Below, piece by piece: positions 33,395 through 40,807 of a stretch of DNA of 48,476 nucleotides (its first letter is position 1; the number at the start of each line of letters is the position of its first letter). Below the pieces are notes generated by a model that was given only the letters and a program-made list of their open reading frames with translations, was not told where the DNA came from and ran no database searches. The position numbers were made by a program, and so were the translations under genes. The DNA comes from CAZPMO01 sp964587515 (GTDB lineage Bacteria; Pseudomonadota; Alphaproteobacteria; MPNO01): the NCBI GenBank assembly GCA_964587515.1, contig CAZPMO010000014.1:1-48476 (forward strand). The letters run 5' to 3'.

Positions 33395-34399
33395 ATGTTC
33401 AACAACGTGTTGATTACAGGTGGTGCCGGTTACGTGGGCAACGTCCTTGTGCCGCAACTTTTGAATGGCGGCCATAATGTTACGGTCTACGACATTATGT
33501 ATTTCGGTAGCGACACGTTACCGCTCGACAATCCGAACCTGAAAATCATCAAGGGCGATATCCGCGATACCGCGGCGCTTACGGAATCGTTCAAGGGCAT
33601 CGATGCGGTGCTGCATCTCGCCTGCATCTCGAATGATCCGAGTTTTGAACTGGACGAGGATTTGTCGAAGTCGATCAACTACGATTGCTTCGAACCCATG
33701 GTGGTTGCCGCCAAGGCGGCGGGAGTCCAACGCTTCGTCTACTGTTCGTCCAGTTCCGTTTACGGGGTTTCGGACGCGCCCGACGTGACGGAAGATCACC
33801 CGCTGCTCCCGTTGACCCTGTACAACAAATTCAAGGGCATGTGCGAACCGCATTTGCTCGACCATTTGTCGGACGATTTCACCGGTGTCATCATTCGACC
33901 CGCCACCGTGTGCGGCTACAGCCCGCGCACGCGTCTTGATCTGACGGTGAATATCCTCACCAATCATGCGGTCAACAATGGCGTGATCACGGTTTTCGGC
34001 GGCGCCCAAAAACGGCCCAACCTCCATATTGCTGACATGTGCGACCTTTACGAATTGTTGCTGCGAGTGCCCGCGGACAAGATTCAAGGGGAGACCTTCA
34101 ACGCCGGCTACGAAAACCATTCGGTCATGGAAATTGCCCAAATGGTCAAGAAAGTGGTGGAAGAAGAATTTCCCGACAAGGCCCCGATCGGCATTAAGGT
34201 GACGGAAACCGACGACAACCGATCCTATCACATCAATTCCGATAAGATCGAAAAGGCGCTGGGCTTCCGGGCGAAGAGGTCGATCGAGGATGCCTCGAGA
34301 GATCTTTGCCAAGCCTTCAAAACGGGCAAGCTTCCGGACAGCTTTGAAAACGACTGGTATTACAACGTCAAGCAACTCCAAACGCGACAGGCGGCATGA
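33395..34399 (+). CDS. NAD-dependent epimerase/dehydratase (extended SDR) 1
   Basis: A 334-aa SDR starting MFNNVLITGGAGYVGNVLVPQLL (TGxxGxxG). The catalytic Ser lies in FVYCSSSSVYGVSD and the catalytic pair is YNKFKG (Y-x3-K). An NGVITVFGG-QKRPNLHIAD block carries the nucleotide-sugar binding region. It is intact, unlike the two MHLxRE-type paralogues in this window. The stop overlaps the next SDR gene by 4 nt (ATGA). It probably epimerises or dehydrates an NDP-sugar from the heptose-type pathway; the exact reaction is not visible. Confidence 0.9.
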   Translation: MFNNVLITGGAGYVGNVLVPQLLNGGHNVTVYDIMYFGSDTLPLDNPNLKIIKGDIRDTAALTESFKGIDAVLHLACISNDPSFELDEDLSKSINYDCFEPMVVAAKAAGVQRFVYCSSSSVYGVSDAPDVTEDHPLLPLTLYNKFKGMCEPHLLDHLSDDFTGVIIRPATVCGYSPRTRLDLTVNILTNHAVNNGVITVFGGAQKRPNLHIADMCDLYELLLRVPADKIQGETFNAGYENHSVMEIAQMVKKVVEEEFPDKAPIGIKVTETDDNRSYHINSDKIEKALGFRAKRSIEDASRDLCQAFKTGKLPDSFENDWYYNVKQLQTRQAA

Positions 34400-35400
34400 C
34401 AAAACCCATCGCCATTGTAACCGGTGGCGCAGGGTTTATCGGGAGCCATTTGACTGATCTGCTCCTCGAACGCGGGTTCGCGGTTCGGGTTGTGGACAAT
34501 CTGGTGGGTGGCCACGAGACGAACTTGGCCCACCATTCCGACAACGCCGATCTTTCCTGCGAGTGGGTCGATATTCTCGGCCTTTCTCCGGGTTCCGGAA
34601 TTTTTTCCGGCGCGCGCTTTGTTTTTCACCTGGCAGGTATTGGCGATATCGTACCGTCGATCGAGCAGCCGACGGAATACATGTCGACGAATGTGCAGGG
34701 TACGGTACGGGTGCTGGAATGCGCCCGTCATGCCGGCGTTGAAAAGCTGGTCTACGCCGCATCATCGTCATGCTACGGGCTTGCCGATACACCGACTCGG
34801 GAAGACCACCCGATCGCCCCCCAGTATCCCTATGCACTTTCCAAATATTTGGGCGAACAATCGTGTTTGCATTGGCATAAGGTTTACGGTTTGCCGGTGA
34901 ACGCAATCCGTATCTTTAACGCCTATGGCACTCGGGTGCGGACGACGGGCGCCTATGGCGCGGTGTTCGGGGTGTTCTTTAAGCAGAAATTGTCGGGCAA
35001 GCCGTTTACCGTCGTGGGCGATGGAACCCAAAAACGGGATTTTATTTACGCTACGGACGTGGCCGCGGCATTCCTGGCCGCTGCCGAAACTGACAGATCC
35101 GGCGAAATCTACAATTTGGGGGCCGGCAACCCGCAACCAGTCAACCGTCTGGTCGAACTGCTGGAAAACGATGTTACCTATATCCCCAAACGACCCGGCG
35201 AGCCGGACTGCACCTGGGCCGATATCACCAAAATTACGACTCAGCTGGAATGGGCGCCGAGGGTATCCTTCGAGGAAGGGGTTGGGCGGATGCTCGACGA
35301 TTTAGATCACTGGCGAGGAGCCCCGCTTTGGGATCCGTCGTCGATCGCTGACGCGACGCGAACCTGGTTTAAATATCTTGGCGACGAATCACGGCCATGA
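34396..35400 (+). CDS. NAD-dependent epimerase (extended SDR) 2, UDP-glucose-4-epimerase-like
   Basis: A 334-aa SDR: IAIVTGGAGFIGSHLTDLLLE, VYAASSSCYGLADTPT (catalytic Ser), YPYALSKYLGEQ (Y-x3-K), RIFNAYGTRVR and VVGDGTQKRDFIYATDVA, as in the UDP-hexose 4-epimerase/dehydratase family. The gene is translationally overlapped with SDR 1 upstream (ATGA) and with the HldE-like gene downstream (ATGA). SDR 1 and this protein are similar in length but clearly different in sequence. Its active site is intact. Confidence 0.9.
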   Translation: MTKPIAIVTGGAGFIGSHLTDLLLERGFAVRVVDNLVGGHETNLAHHSDNADLSCEWVDILGLSPGSGIFSGARFVFHLAGIGDIVPSIEQPTEYMSTNVQGTVRVLECARHAGVEKLVYAASSSCYGLADTPTREDHPIAPQYPYALSKYLGEQSCLHWHKVYGLPVNAIRIFNAYGTRVRTTGAYGAVFGVFFKQKLSGKPFTVVGDGTQKRDFIYATDVAAAFLAAAETDRSGEIYNLGAGNPQPVNRLVELLENDVTYIPKRPGEPDCTWADITKITTQLEWAPRVSFEEGVGRMLDDLDHWRGAPLWDPSSIADATRTWFKYLGDESRP

Positions 35401-36947
35401 ATTCAGAACTTACGGAACGGTATGGGTACAAGATCAAGACCGCCGAGGAACTCAGTGTGATTCTGGGACCGTTTCCGCGCGCCGAGAAAGTCATCATGTG
35501 TCACGGCGTTTTCGACGTCGTTCACCCGGGACATGTGCGGCATCTGCTTTTCGCCAAGGGCAAGGCGGATGTTCTGGTCATCAGCATTACCGCCGACCGG
35601 CATATCTCCAAGGGCAAATATCGCCCGCATGTGCCGCAGGAATTGCGCGCGGTAAATCTCGCGGCTTTCGAGTTGGTCGACTACGTCATCATCGATCCGA
35701 ATCCCACGCCTATCGACAATATCTACGCCCTCCAACCGGATTATTTCGCCAAGGGCTATGAATATGTATCGGACGGCATGCCGGTAAAGACGGCCGATGA
35801 GGCGGAGGTCGTTCAGTCCTACGGCGGCGAAATTATCTTCACGCCGGGCGACGTCGTTTATTCATCTTCGCAGTTGATCGAGACCGCGACGCCCGCCCTG
35901 ACCATCGAAAAATTGCTGACGGTGATGGACAAGGAGGGAATTAATTTCAACACGCTGCGCGATACGGTTGGGAAGCTGGCCGAATTTCGCGTCCATGTCG
36001 TTGGCGATACGATTGTCGACAGCTACACCACGACGACAATGACCGGCAGTCAGGCCAAGACGCCGACCATGAGCGTCCGGTATGAAGATCGCACGGATTA
36101 TATCGGCGGCGCGGCGGTGGTCGCCAAACACATACGCGCGGCCGGCGCGGAGGTCACATTTTCCACGGTGTTGGGCGACGACCCGTTGCAGGAGTTCGTA
36201 TTGGAAGGGCTGAAGGAGAGCGGCGTCGATTGCCGCGCCGTGATCGACCCGACCCGGCCGACCACCCAGAAGAACGCGATCGTGGCGGGGGGCTACCGTC
36301 TTCTAAAGATCGATACCGTCGACAACAGTTCAATTTCGGACCACGTCCTGCAGGAAATTTCGACGGCGATCCGCGACGTGCCGACCGACGCGGTCGTTTT
36401 CAGCGATTTTCGTCACGGAATTTTCAATCGACGCACCATATCCAGCCTGACGGCTTCCATCCCCGACACCGCCTATCGCGTTGCCGACAGCCAGGTTGCC
36501 AGCCGCTGGGGTAATATCACCGAGTTCAAAGGGTTCGATCTGATTACACCGAATGAACGAGAGGCCAGGTTCGCGCTCGCCGACCAGGATTCCGGGATCC
36601 GGCCGCTCGCCGCACAACTCTATGATGAGGCTGAGTGCGCACTGCTTATCTTGAAGCTTGGCGATCGCGGCACCATTTCGTGCCGCGGCGGCGATCATGA
36701 TTCACTTGATTCCTTTTTTGTGGTTGATAGCTTCGTTGATAATCTTGTCGATGCGGTTGGGGCCGGCGACGCCTTGCTATCCTATGCGACGCTGGCCATG
36801 CTCACGTCTAAATCACACGTGGAAGCCACTATTCTTGGGTCCATGGCGGCCGCATGCGAGTGTGAACACGATGGCAATATCCCCGTCGTGCCGGCGCATG
36901 TTTTGGCGAAGATCGACGAGACAGAGAAAAAGGCGAAATTCGGCTGA
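35397..36947 (+). CDS. Bifunctional nucleotidyltransferase/PfkB-type kinase, HldE-like with reversed domain order
   Basis: Residues about 25-165 form a cytidylyltransferase-like domain with CHGVFDVVHPGHVRHL (HPGH at 43-46), VISITADRHISKG and a 'DYFAKGYEY' block. From about residue 197 a ribokinase/PfkB domain begins (FRVHVVGDTIVDSYT), with DYIGGAAVVAKHIRA, LITPNEREARFAL and DAVGAGDALLSYATL (GAGD at about 455-458, catalytic Asp 458). In E. coli HldE the kinase comes first and the adenylyltransferase last, so the order here is swapped. Together the domains would phosphorylate the anomeric position of a heptose-7-phosphate and activate it with NTP. ATG start, ATGA overlap with SDR 2. Confidence 0.88.
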   Translation: MNSELTERYGYKIKTAEELSVILGPFPRAEKVIMCHGVFDVVHPGHVRHLLFAKGKADVLVISITADRHISKGKYRPHVPQELRAVNLAAFELVDYVIIDPNPTPIDNIYALQPDYFAKGYEYVSDGMPVKTADEAEVVQSYGGEIIFTPGDVVYSSSQLIETATPALTIEKLLTVMDKEGINFNTLRDTVGKLAEFRVHVVGDTIVDSYTTTTMTGSQAKTPTMSVRYEDRTDYIGGAAVVAKHIRAAGAEVTFSTVLGDDPLQEFVLEGLKESGVDCRAVIDPTRPTTQKNAIVAGGYRLLKIDTVDNSSISDHVLQEISTAIRDVPTDAVVFSDFRHGIFNRRTISSLTASIPDTAYRVADSQVASRWGNITEFKGFDLITPNEREARFALADQDSGIRPLAAQLYDEAECALLILKLGDRGTISCRGGDHDSLDSFFVVDSFVDNLVDAVGAGDALLSYATLAMLTSKSHVEATILGSMAAACECEHDGNIPVVPAHVLAKIDETEKKAKFG

Positions 36948-36958
36948 GGCACGATCTC

Positions 36959-37891
36959 ATGCGCGTGGTCGTCATCGGACTTGGCGTCCAAGGTTATAAA
37001 CGCCGGCAATTCGCCGGCGATGATTGCGTCGCAACCGTCGATCCGGTGAACAGCGACGCGACGCATAGCGCTATTGAAGACATTCCACTGGCCGATTATG
37101 ACGCGGCGCTGCTTTGTGTTCCGGACGAGCCCAAAATAGATTTGATGACCTATCTACTGGGCAACGGCAAACATCTCCTCGTGGAAAAGCCCCTTTGGTC
37201 GCTCGACGATCAGGACATCTCTCGGGTCGAGGCGATCGCGCGTGATACGGGGACGGTCTGCTATACCGCCTATAACCATCGTTTCGAGCCGCACTTCGTG
37301 AGGATGCGTGAACTTATCGCGTCCGGGAAGTTGGGCGAAATCTACCGTTGTCGCATGTTTTACGGCAACGGCACGGCTCGATTGGTACGTGACTCCGCAT
37401 GGCGCGATCATGGCGCCGGCGTGGTGCCTGATCTTGGTTCACATCTGCTGGACACAGCCTCATTCTGGTTTGACGAGCCGATGGGTGATTTGCATGTTAT
37501 TTCCGCCGACTGTTACGAGAATCGCGCGCCTGACCATGTGGTCATCGGGTCTACCGGCGCCGGTCTCCGGCTGGAACTGGAAATGACGCTTCTGTCTTGG
37601 CGCAACCATTTCACCTGCGATATTTTCGCGGAAAATGGATCGGCCCACATCGAATCGCTATGCAAGTGGGGTCCATCGACGTTTACGCATCGGACCAGGC
37701 TTTTGCCGAGCGGCCGTCCGCCCGAGGAATCAGAGACGCTGGTTCAGGACGATCCCACATGGGAACTGGAATATCGTCATTTCAAGAAATTATGCGACGC
37801 GGGAGAATCTTGCGATCTTTCCAATGATTTGTGGCTCAACGGCATGCTGCGGCGACTGGGGGAAGATGCGGTCACGGCGGCGCGGTCATGA
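36959..37891 (+). CDS. Gfo/Idh/MocA-family NAD(P)-dependent oxidoreductase
   Basis: A 310-aa protein with a short Rossmann N terminus (RVVVIGLGVQGYKRR), ALLCVPDEPKIDLM and HLLVEKPLWSLDD, the EKP motif with its catalytic-site Lys. AYNHRFEPHFVRMREL, LGEIYRCRMFYGNGTA and PDLGSHLLDTASFWF follow, as in sugar dehydrogenases of this family. It overlaps the next gene by 4 nt (ATGA). In sugar-nucleotide clusters such enzymes oxidise or reduce at C3 or similar positions; the exact one is not visible. Confidence 0.88.
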   Translation: MRVVVIGLGVQGYKRRQFAGDDCVATVDPVNSDATHSAIEDIPLADYDAALLCVPDEPKIDLMTYLLGNGKHLLVEKPLWSLDDQDISRVEAIARDTGTVCYTAYNHRFEPHFVRMRELIASGKLGEIYRCRMFYGNGTARLVRDSAWRDHGAGVVPDLGSHLLDTASFWFDEPMGDLHVISADCYENRAPDHVVIGSTGAGLRLELEMTLLSWRNHFTCDIFAENGSAHIESLCKWGPSTFTHRTRLLPSGRPPEESETLVQDDPTWELEYRHFKKLCDAGESCDLSNDLWLNGMLRRLGEDAVTAARS

Positions 37892-39174
37892 AAAAGCCGA
37901 TTGTCGGGTTTTCAGGAATGACCCATCTGGGTTTGAACTCCGCCGCCGCCGCCGCGGAGCGGGGATTCGAAATTGTCTGTTACGACAGTGATCCGGAAGT
38001 TGTCGCCCGTATACAAGACGCGGAATTGCCGGTGTCGGAGCCCGATCTGACAGAATATCTATCGCGGAACAGTGGGCATGTAAAATTTACCGCCGAGGCC
38101 GGTGATCTCTCCCAATGCGATGTCGTTTACATCGCAGCCGACGTCCCGACCGACGACCAGGGCGCAAGCGACCTTTCCGGAATTCGCGCTCTTATCGATA
38201 CCGTGGCAGGAAATCTTGGGCCAAGTGCGGTGCTTGTAATTCTTTGCCAGGTGCCCCCAGGTTTTACCCGCGATCTCCCCGTTCCGGCGGAACGATTGTT
38301 TTATCAGGTCGAAACCCTGATCTTCGGTCGCGCCATGGAGCGGGCGATGTATCCTGAACGTACAATAATCGGTTGCGCCGATCCCTCGCGCCCTTTACCC
38401 GAAGCCTATGGCGAAGTGCTCGCGGCCTTCGAATGCCCGATTTTGCCGATGCGTTACGAAAGCGCCGAACTGGCCAAGATTTCGATCAATTTCTGCCTGG
38501 TGGCATCGATCAGCGTCGCCAATATGTTGGCCGAGTTATGTGCGCGGATTGGCGCCGACTGGATGGAGATCGCACCGGCTCTTCAGCTCGACGAACGGAT
38601 CGGTCCGCACGCCTATCTCACCCCGGGGTTGGGTATTTCGGGGGGAAATCTCGAACGCGATCTGACCACGGTGCTGCGGCTCGCGGAAGCGCATGGGACG
38701 GATTCCGGTGTGGTGGATGCCTGGTTGTCGAGCAGCCGGCACTGCAAGGGCTGGGCGATGCGTATCTTGCGAGACGAGGTGTTGCCGAACACTCCCGACC
38801 CGGCGATCGCGGTGCTCGGCCTCGCCTATAAGGAAAATACCCACAGCACCAAGAATTCTCCGGCTTTCGCCCTGCTTGAGGCCACGACCGATTATCGCGT
38901 ATCCGTATATGATCCGGTTGTGCCGTCGTCCGCCGCGCCGCACGGGATTGGCGCGGACTCGGTGACCGCGGCGGTCGCGGGCGCCGACGTTCTGGCCATC
39001 ATGACCCCCTGGGCGGAGTTCGGTTCGCTGGACGTCCCCACGCTGGCGCGGGAAATGAACGGGCACAATGTGCTCGACCCCTATCGTGTCCTGGACGGCG
39101 ATGTGGTGGCAGCGGCGGGACTCGATTACTTTACGCTCGGAGCGCCGATGCTGCGTGCGTCAACGAGGAAATAA
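37888..39174 (+). CDS. UDP-glucose/GDP-mannose dehydrogenase-family protein lacking the catalytic Cys
   Basis: A 428-aa protein with three-domain UGD layout: an N-terminal NAD-binding segment (VGFSGMTHLGLNSAAAAAE) in place of the usual GLGYVG, LVILCQVPPGFTRDL, MYPERTIIGCADP, MRYESAELAKISINFCLVAS and the C-terminal IAVLGLAYKENTHSTKNSPA. The catalytic site of UGD enzymes reads GxGFGGSCFPKD; here it reads GLGISGGNLERDL, with Asn254 in the Cys position, Glu256 for Pro and Arg257 for Lys. A four-electron oxidation to a uronic acid via a thiohemiacetal therefore looks impossible. It may be a two-electron dehydrogenase, another NAD-linked activity or a non-catalytic partner. ATG start, overlapping the previous stop. 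Confidence 0.85.
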   Translation: MKKPIVGFSGMTHLGLNSAAAAAERGFEIVCYDSDPEVVARIQDAELPVSEPDLTEYLSRNSGHVKFTAEAGDLSQCDVVYIAADVPTDDQGASDLSGIRALIDTVAGNLGPSAVLVILCQVPPGFTRDLPVPAERLFYQVETLIFGRAMERAMYPERTIIGCADPSRPLPEAYGEVLAAFECPILPMRYESAELAKISINFCLVASISVANMLAELCARIGADWMEIAPALQLDERIGPHAYLTPGLGISGGNLERDLTTVLRLAEAHGTDSGVVDAWLSSSRHCKGWAMRILRDEVLPNTPDPAIAVLGLAYKENTHSTKNSPAFALLEATTDYRVSVYDPVVPSSAAPHGIGADSVTAAVAGADVLAIMTPWAEFGSLDVPTLAREMNGHNVLDPYRVLDGDVVAAAGLDYFTLGAPMLRASTRK

Positions 39175-39178
39175 ACCC

Positions 39179-40069
39179 ATGCTGCTCCATTTGAATTCAC
39201 AGCCAACCGCGCCGCGCCGCGTTGTCGTCCTTGGCGCCGGAGGTTTCGTGGGTGGCGCCGCCGTCCGGCGTTTCATGGCGAATGGTACGGAGATTCTAAG
39301 CTTGGCGCGCGCCGATATCGATCTTCTTTCCGATGGCGCGGGGCCGGCGCTGGCGGGAAAACTGCGACCGACCGATGCGCTGGTGGTCGTATCGGCGCGG
39401 GCGCCCTGCAAGGATGTTCCGATGCTGATGGACAATTTGCGAATGATGCAGGCCGTTTGCGCCGCCATCGATGCCAGCCCGGTCGATCACGTTGTTTATA
39501 TCAGTTCGGATGCGGTCTACGCCGACAGTCCGGCCCCGCTGACCGAGGACTCATGCGCCGAACCAGGATCCATGCATGGCATGATGCATCTCGCGCGCGA
39601 ATTGATGCTGCGTGAAACGGTGAAAGAGACGCCATTTACGGTTCTGAGACCAACGCTGATCTATGGCGCCGACGACCCCCATAACGGTTACGGGCCCAAC
39701 CGGTTTCGGCGCCTGGGCGCGACGGGTGAAGAAATAGTGCTTTTCGGCGAAGGTGAAGAACGACGCGATCACGTGCTTGTCGATGATGTCGCCGAGATTA
39801 TCGAACTCGCGGTAACCCACAAGAGCACCGGAGTGCTGAACGTCGTAACCGGAGAGGTTGCGTCGTTTCGCGATATCGCCCACATGGTGGTCAAACATTT
39901 TGAGGCGCCCGTCGAAATCAAAGGTTCGCCCCGGACGGGTGAGATGCCGCATAACGGTTACCGGCCATTCGACGCTGCCGCTACCCGTGCCGCTTTCCCC
40001 GAATTTTCATATACCGCGCTGCCCGATGGTCTGGCGCAAGTCCATCGTGCCACCGTGGGGCGCGTCTGA
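39179..40069 (+). CDS. NAD-dependent epimerase/dehydratase-like SDR with altered active site (copy 2)
   Basis: This 296-aa protein is a paralogue of the gene at 24846-25763. Shared features are VVVLGAGGFVGGAAVRRF, HVVYISSDAVYADSP, LTEDSCAEPGSM, YGADDPHNGYGPNRF and LFGEGEERRDHVLVDDVAE. In place of YxxxK it has HGMMH (H133, H137) within SMHGMMHLARELML, so both catalytic residues are absent. The start ATG (39179) has AGGAAA about 6 nt upstream; the frame extends farther back only through unlikely coding sequence. Its TGA shares one base with the ATG of the next gene (TGATG). Two such paralogues in one locus suggest a specific, non-classical sugar-nucleotide reaction. Confidence 0.8.
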   Translation: MLLHLNSQPTAPRRVVVLGAGGFVGGAAVRRFMANGTEILSLARADIDLLSDGAGPALAGKLRPTDALVVVSARAPCKDVPMLMDNLRMMQAVCAAIDASPVDHVVYISSDAVYADSPAPLTEDSCAEPGSMHGMMHLARELMLRETVKETPFTVLRPTLIYGADDPHNGYGPNRFRRLGATGEEIVLFGEGEERRDHVLVDDVAEIIELAVTHKSTGVLNVVTGEVASFRDIAHMVVKHFEAPVEIKGSPRTGEMPHNGYRPFDAAATRAAFPEFSYTALPDGLAQVHRATVGRV

Positions 40070-40725
40070 TGGATGAGGTTGATCTCCTGCGGGCGCTTCC
40101 GAAAACGAAACGCAACCTCGAGAAACGCGCTGATGCAAAAAATCCGGAAGTAGTGCGTATTTCCAAGCAATACGGCGAAATGTATTTCGATGGACCGCGC
40201 GACTACGGTTACGGGGGGTATGGTTATGACGGACGATGGGTTCCCGTCGCCCGCGACATTGTCGAATATTTCTCCCTGAAGCGAGGGGATCGCGTTCTCG
40301 ATATCGGATGCGCCAAGGGATTTCTGGTCAAGGATCTGCTACAGGTTTGCCCGGGGTTGGAGGCGTTCGGGCTCGATATTTCCGAATATGCTCTGATGCA
40401 TTGTGAACCCGAAGTAATCGGCCGGTTGCATATGGGCAGCGGCGACCGCCTCCCCTTCCCGGATAATAGTTTCCAGTGCGTTTTATCCCTTAATACGATT
40501 CACAATTTTCGTCGCGAAAGTGCCATTAACGCAATGCGTGAAATTCAACGGGTTTCCGGCGGACGCGCCTTTGTCCAAGTCGATTCCTACCGAACGCCAG
40601 AGCAAAAGGAAATTTTCGAAAGCTGGGTCCTGACCGCCGAATTTCACGATTATCCGGATGGCTGGGTGAAGTTGTTCGAGGAGGCCGGGTATACCGGCGC
40701 CTATTACTGGACGATCATCCAATAG
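40069..40725 (+). CDS. Class I SAM-dependent methyltransferase
   Basis: A 218-aa protein: VLDIGCAKGFLVKDLL (motif I, residues about 76-91), AFGLDISEYALMHC, GSGDRLPFPDNSFQCVLSLNTIHNF and VSGGRAFVQVDSY. The N-terminal part has a Tyr/Gly-rich segment (YGYGGYGYDGRW). Its start overlaps the preceding stop (TGATG). Closest in form to methyltransferases found in sugar-nucleotide gene clusters, probably O- or N-methylating a sugar. Confidence 0.85.
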   Translation: MDEVDLLRALPKTKRNLEKRADAKNPEVVRISKQYGEMYFDGPRDYGYGGYGYDGRWVPVARDIVEYFSLKRGDRVLDIGCAKGFLVKDLLQVCPGLEAFGLDISEYALMHCEPEVIGRLHMGSGDRLPFPDNSFQCVLSLNTIHNFRRESAINAMREIQRVSGGRAFVQVDSYRTPEQKEIFESWVLTAEFHDYPDGWVKLFEEAGYTGAYYWTIIQ

Positions 40726-40807
40726 AACGCCGGCTCTATGGGAAACGCTGCGGGCTTGAACTATCGTTGGCGCCGAGGATTCGCCAAACACTCAACGTTT
40801 GTTCAAG

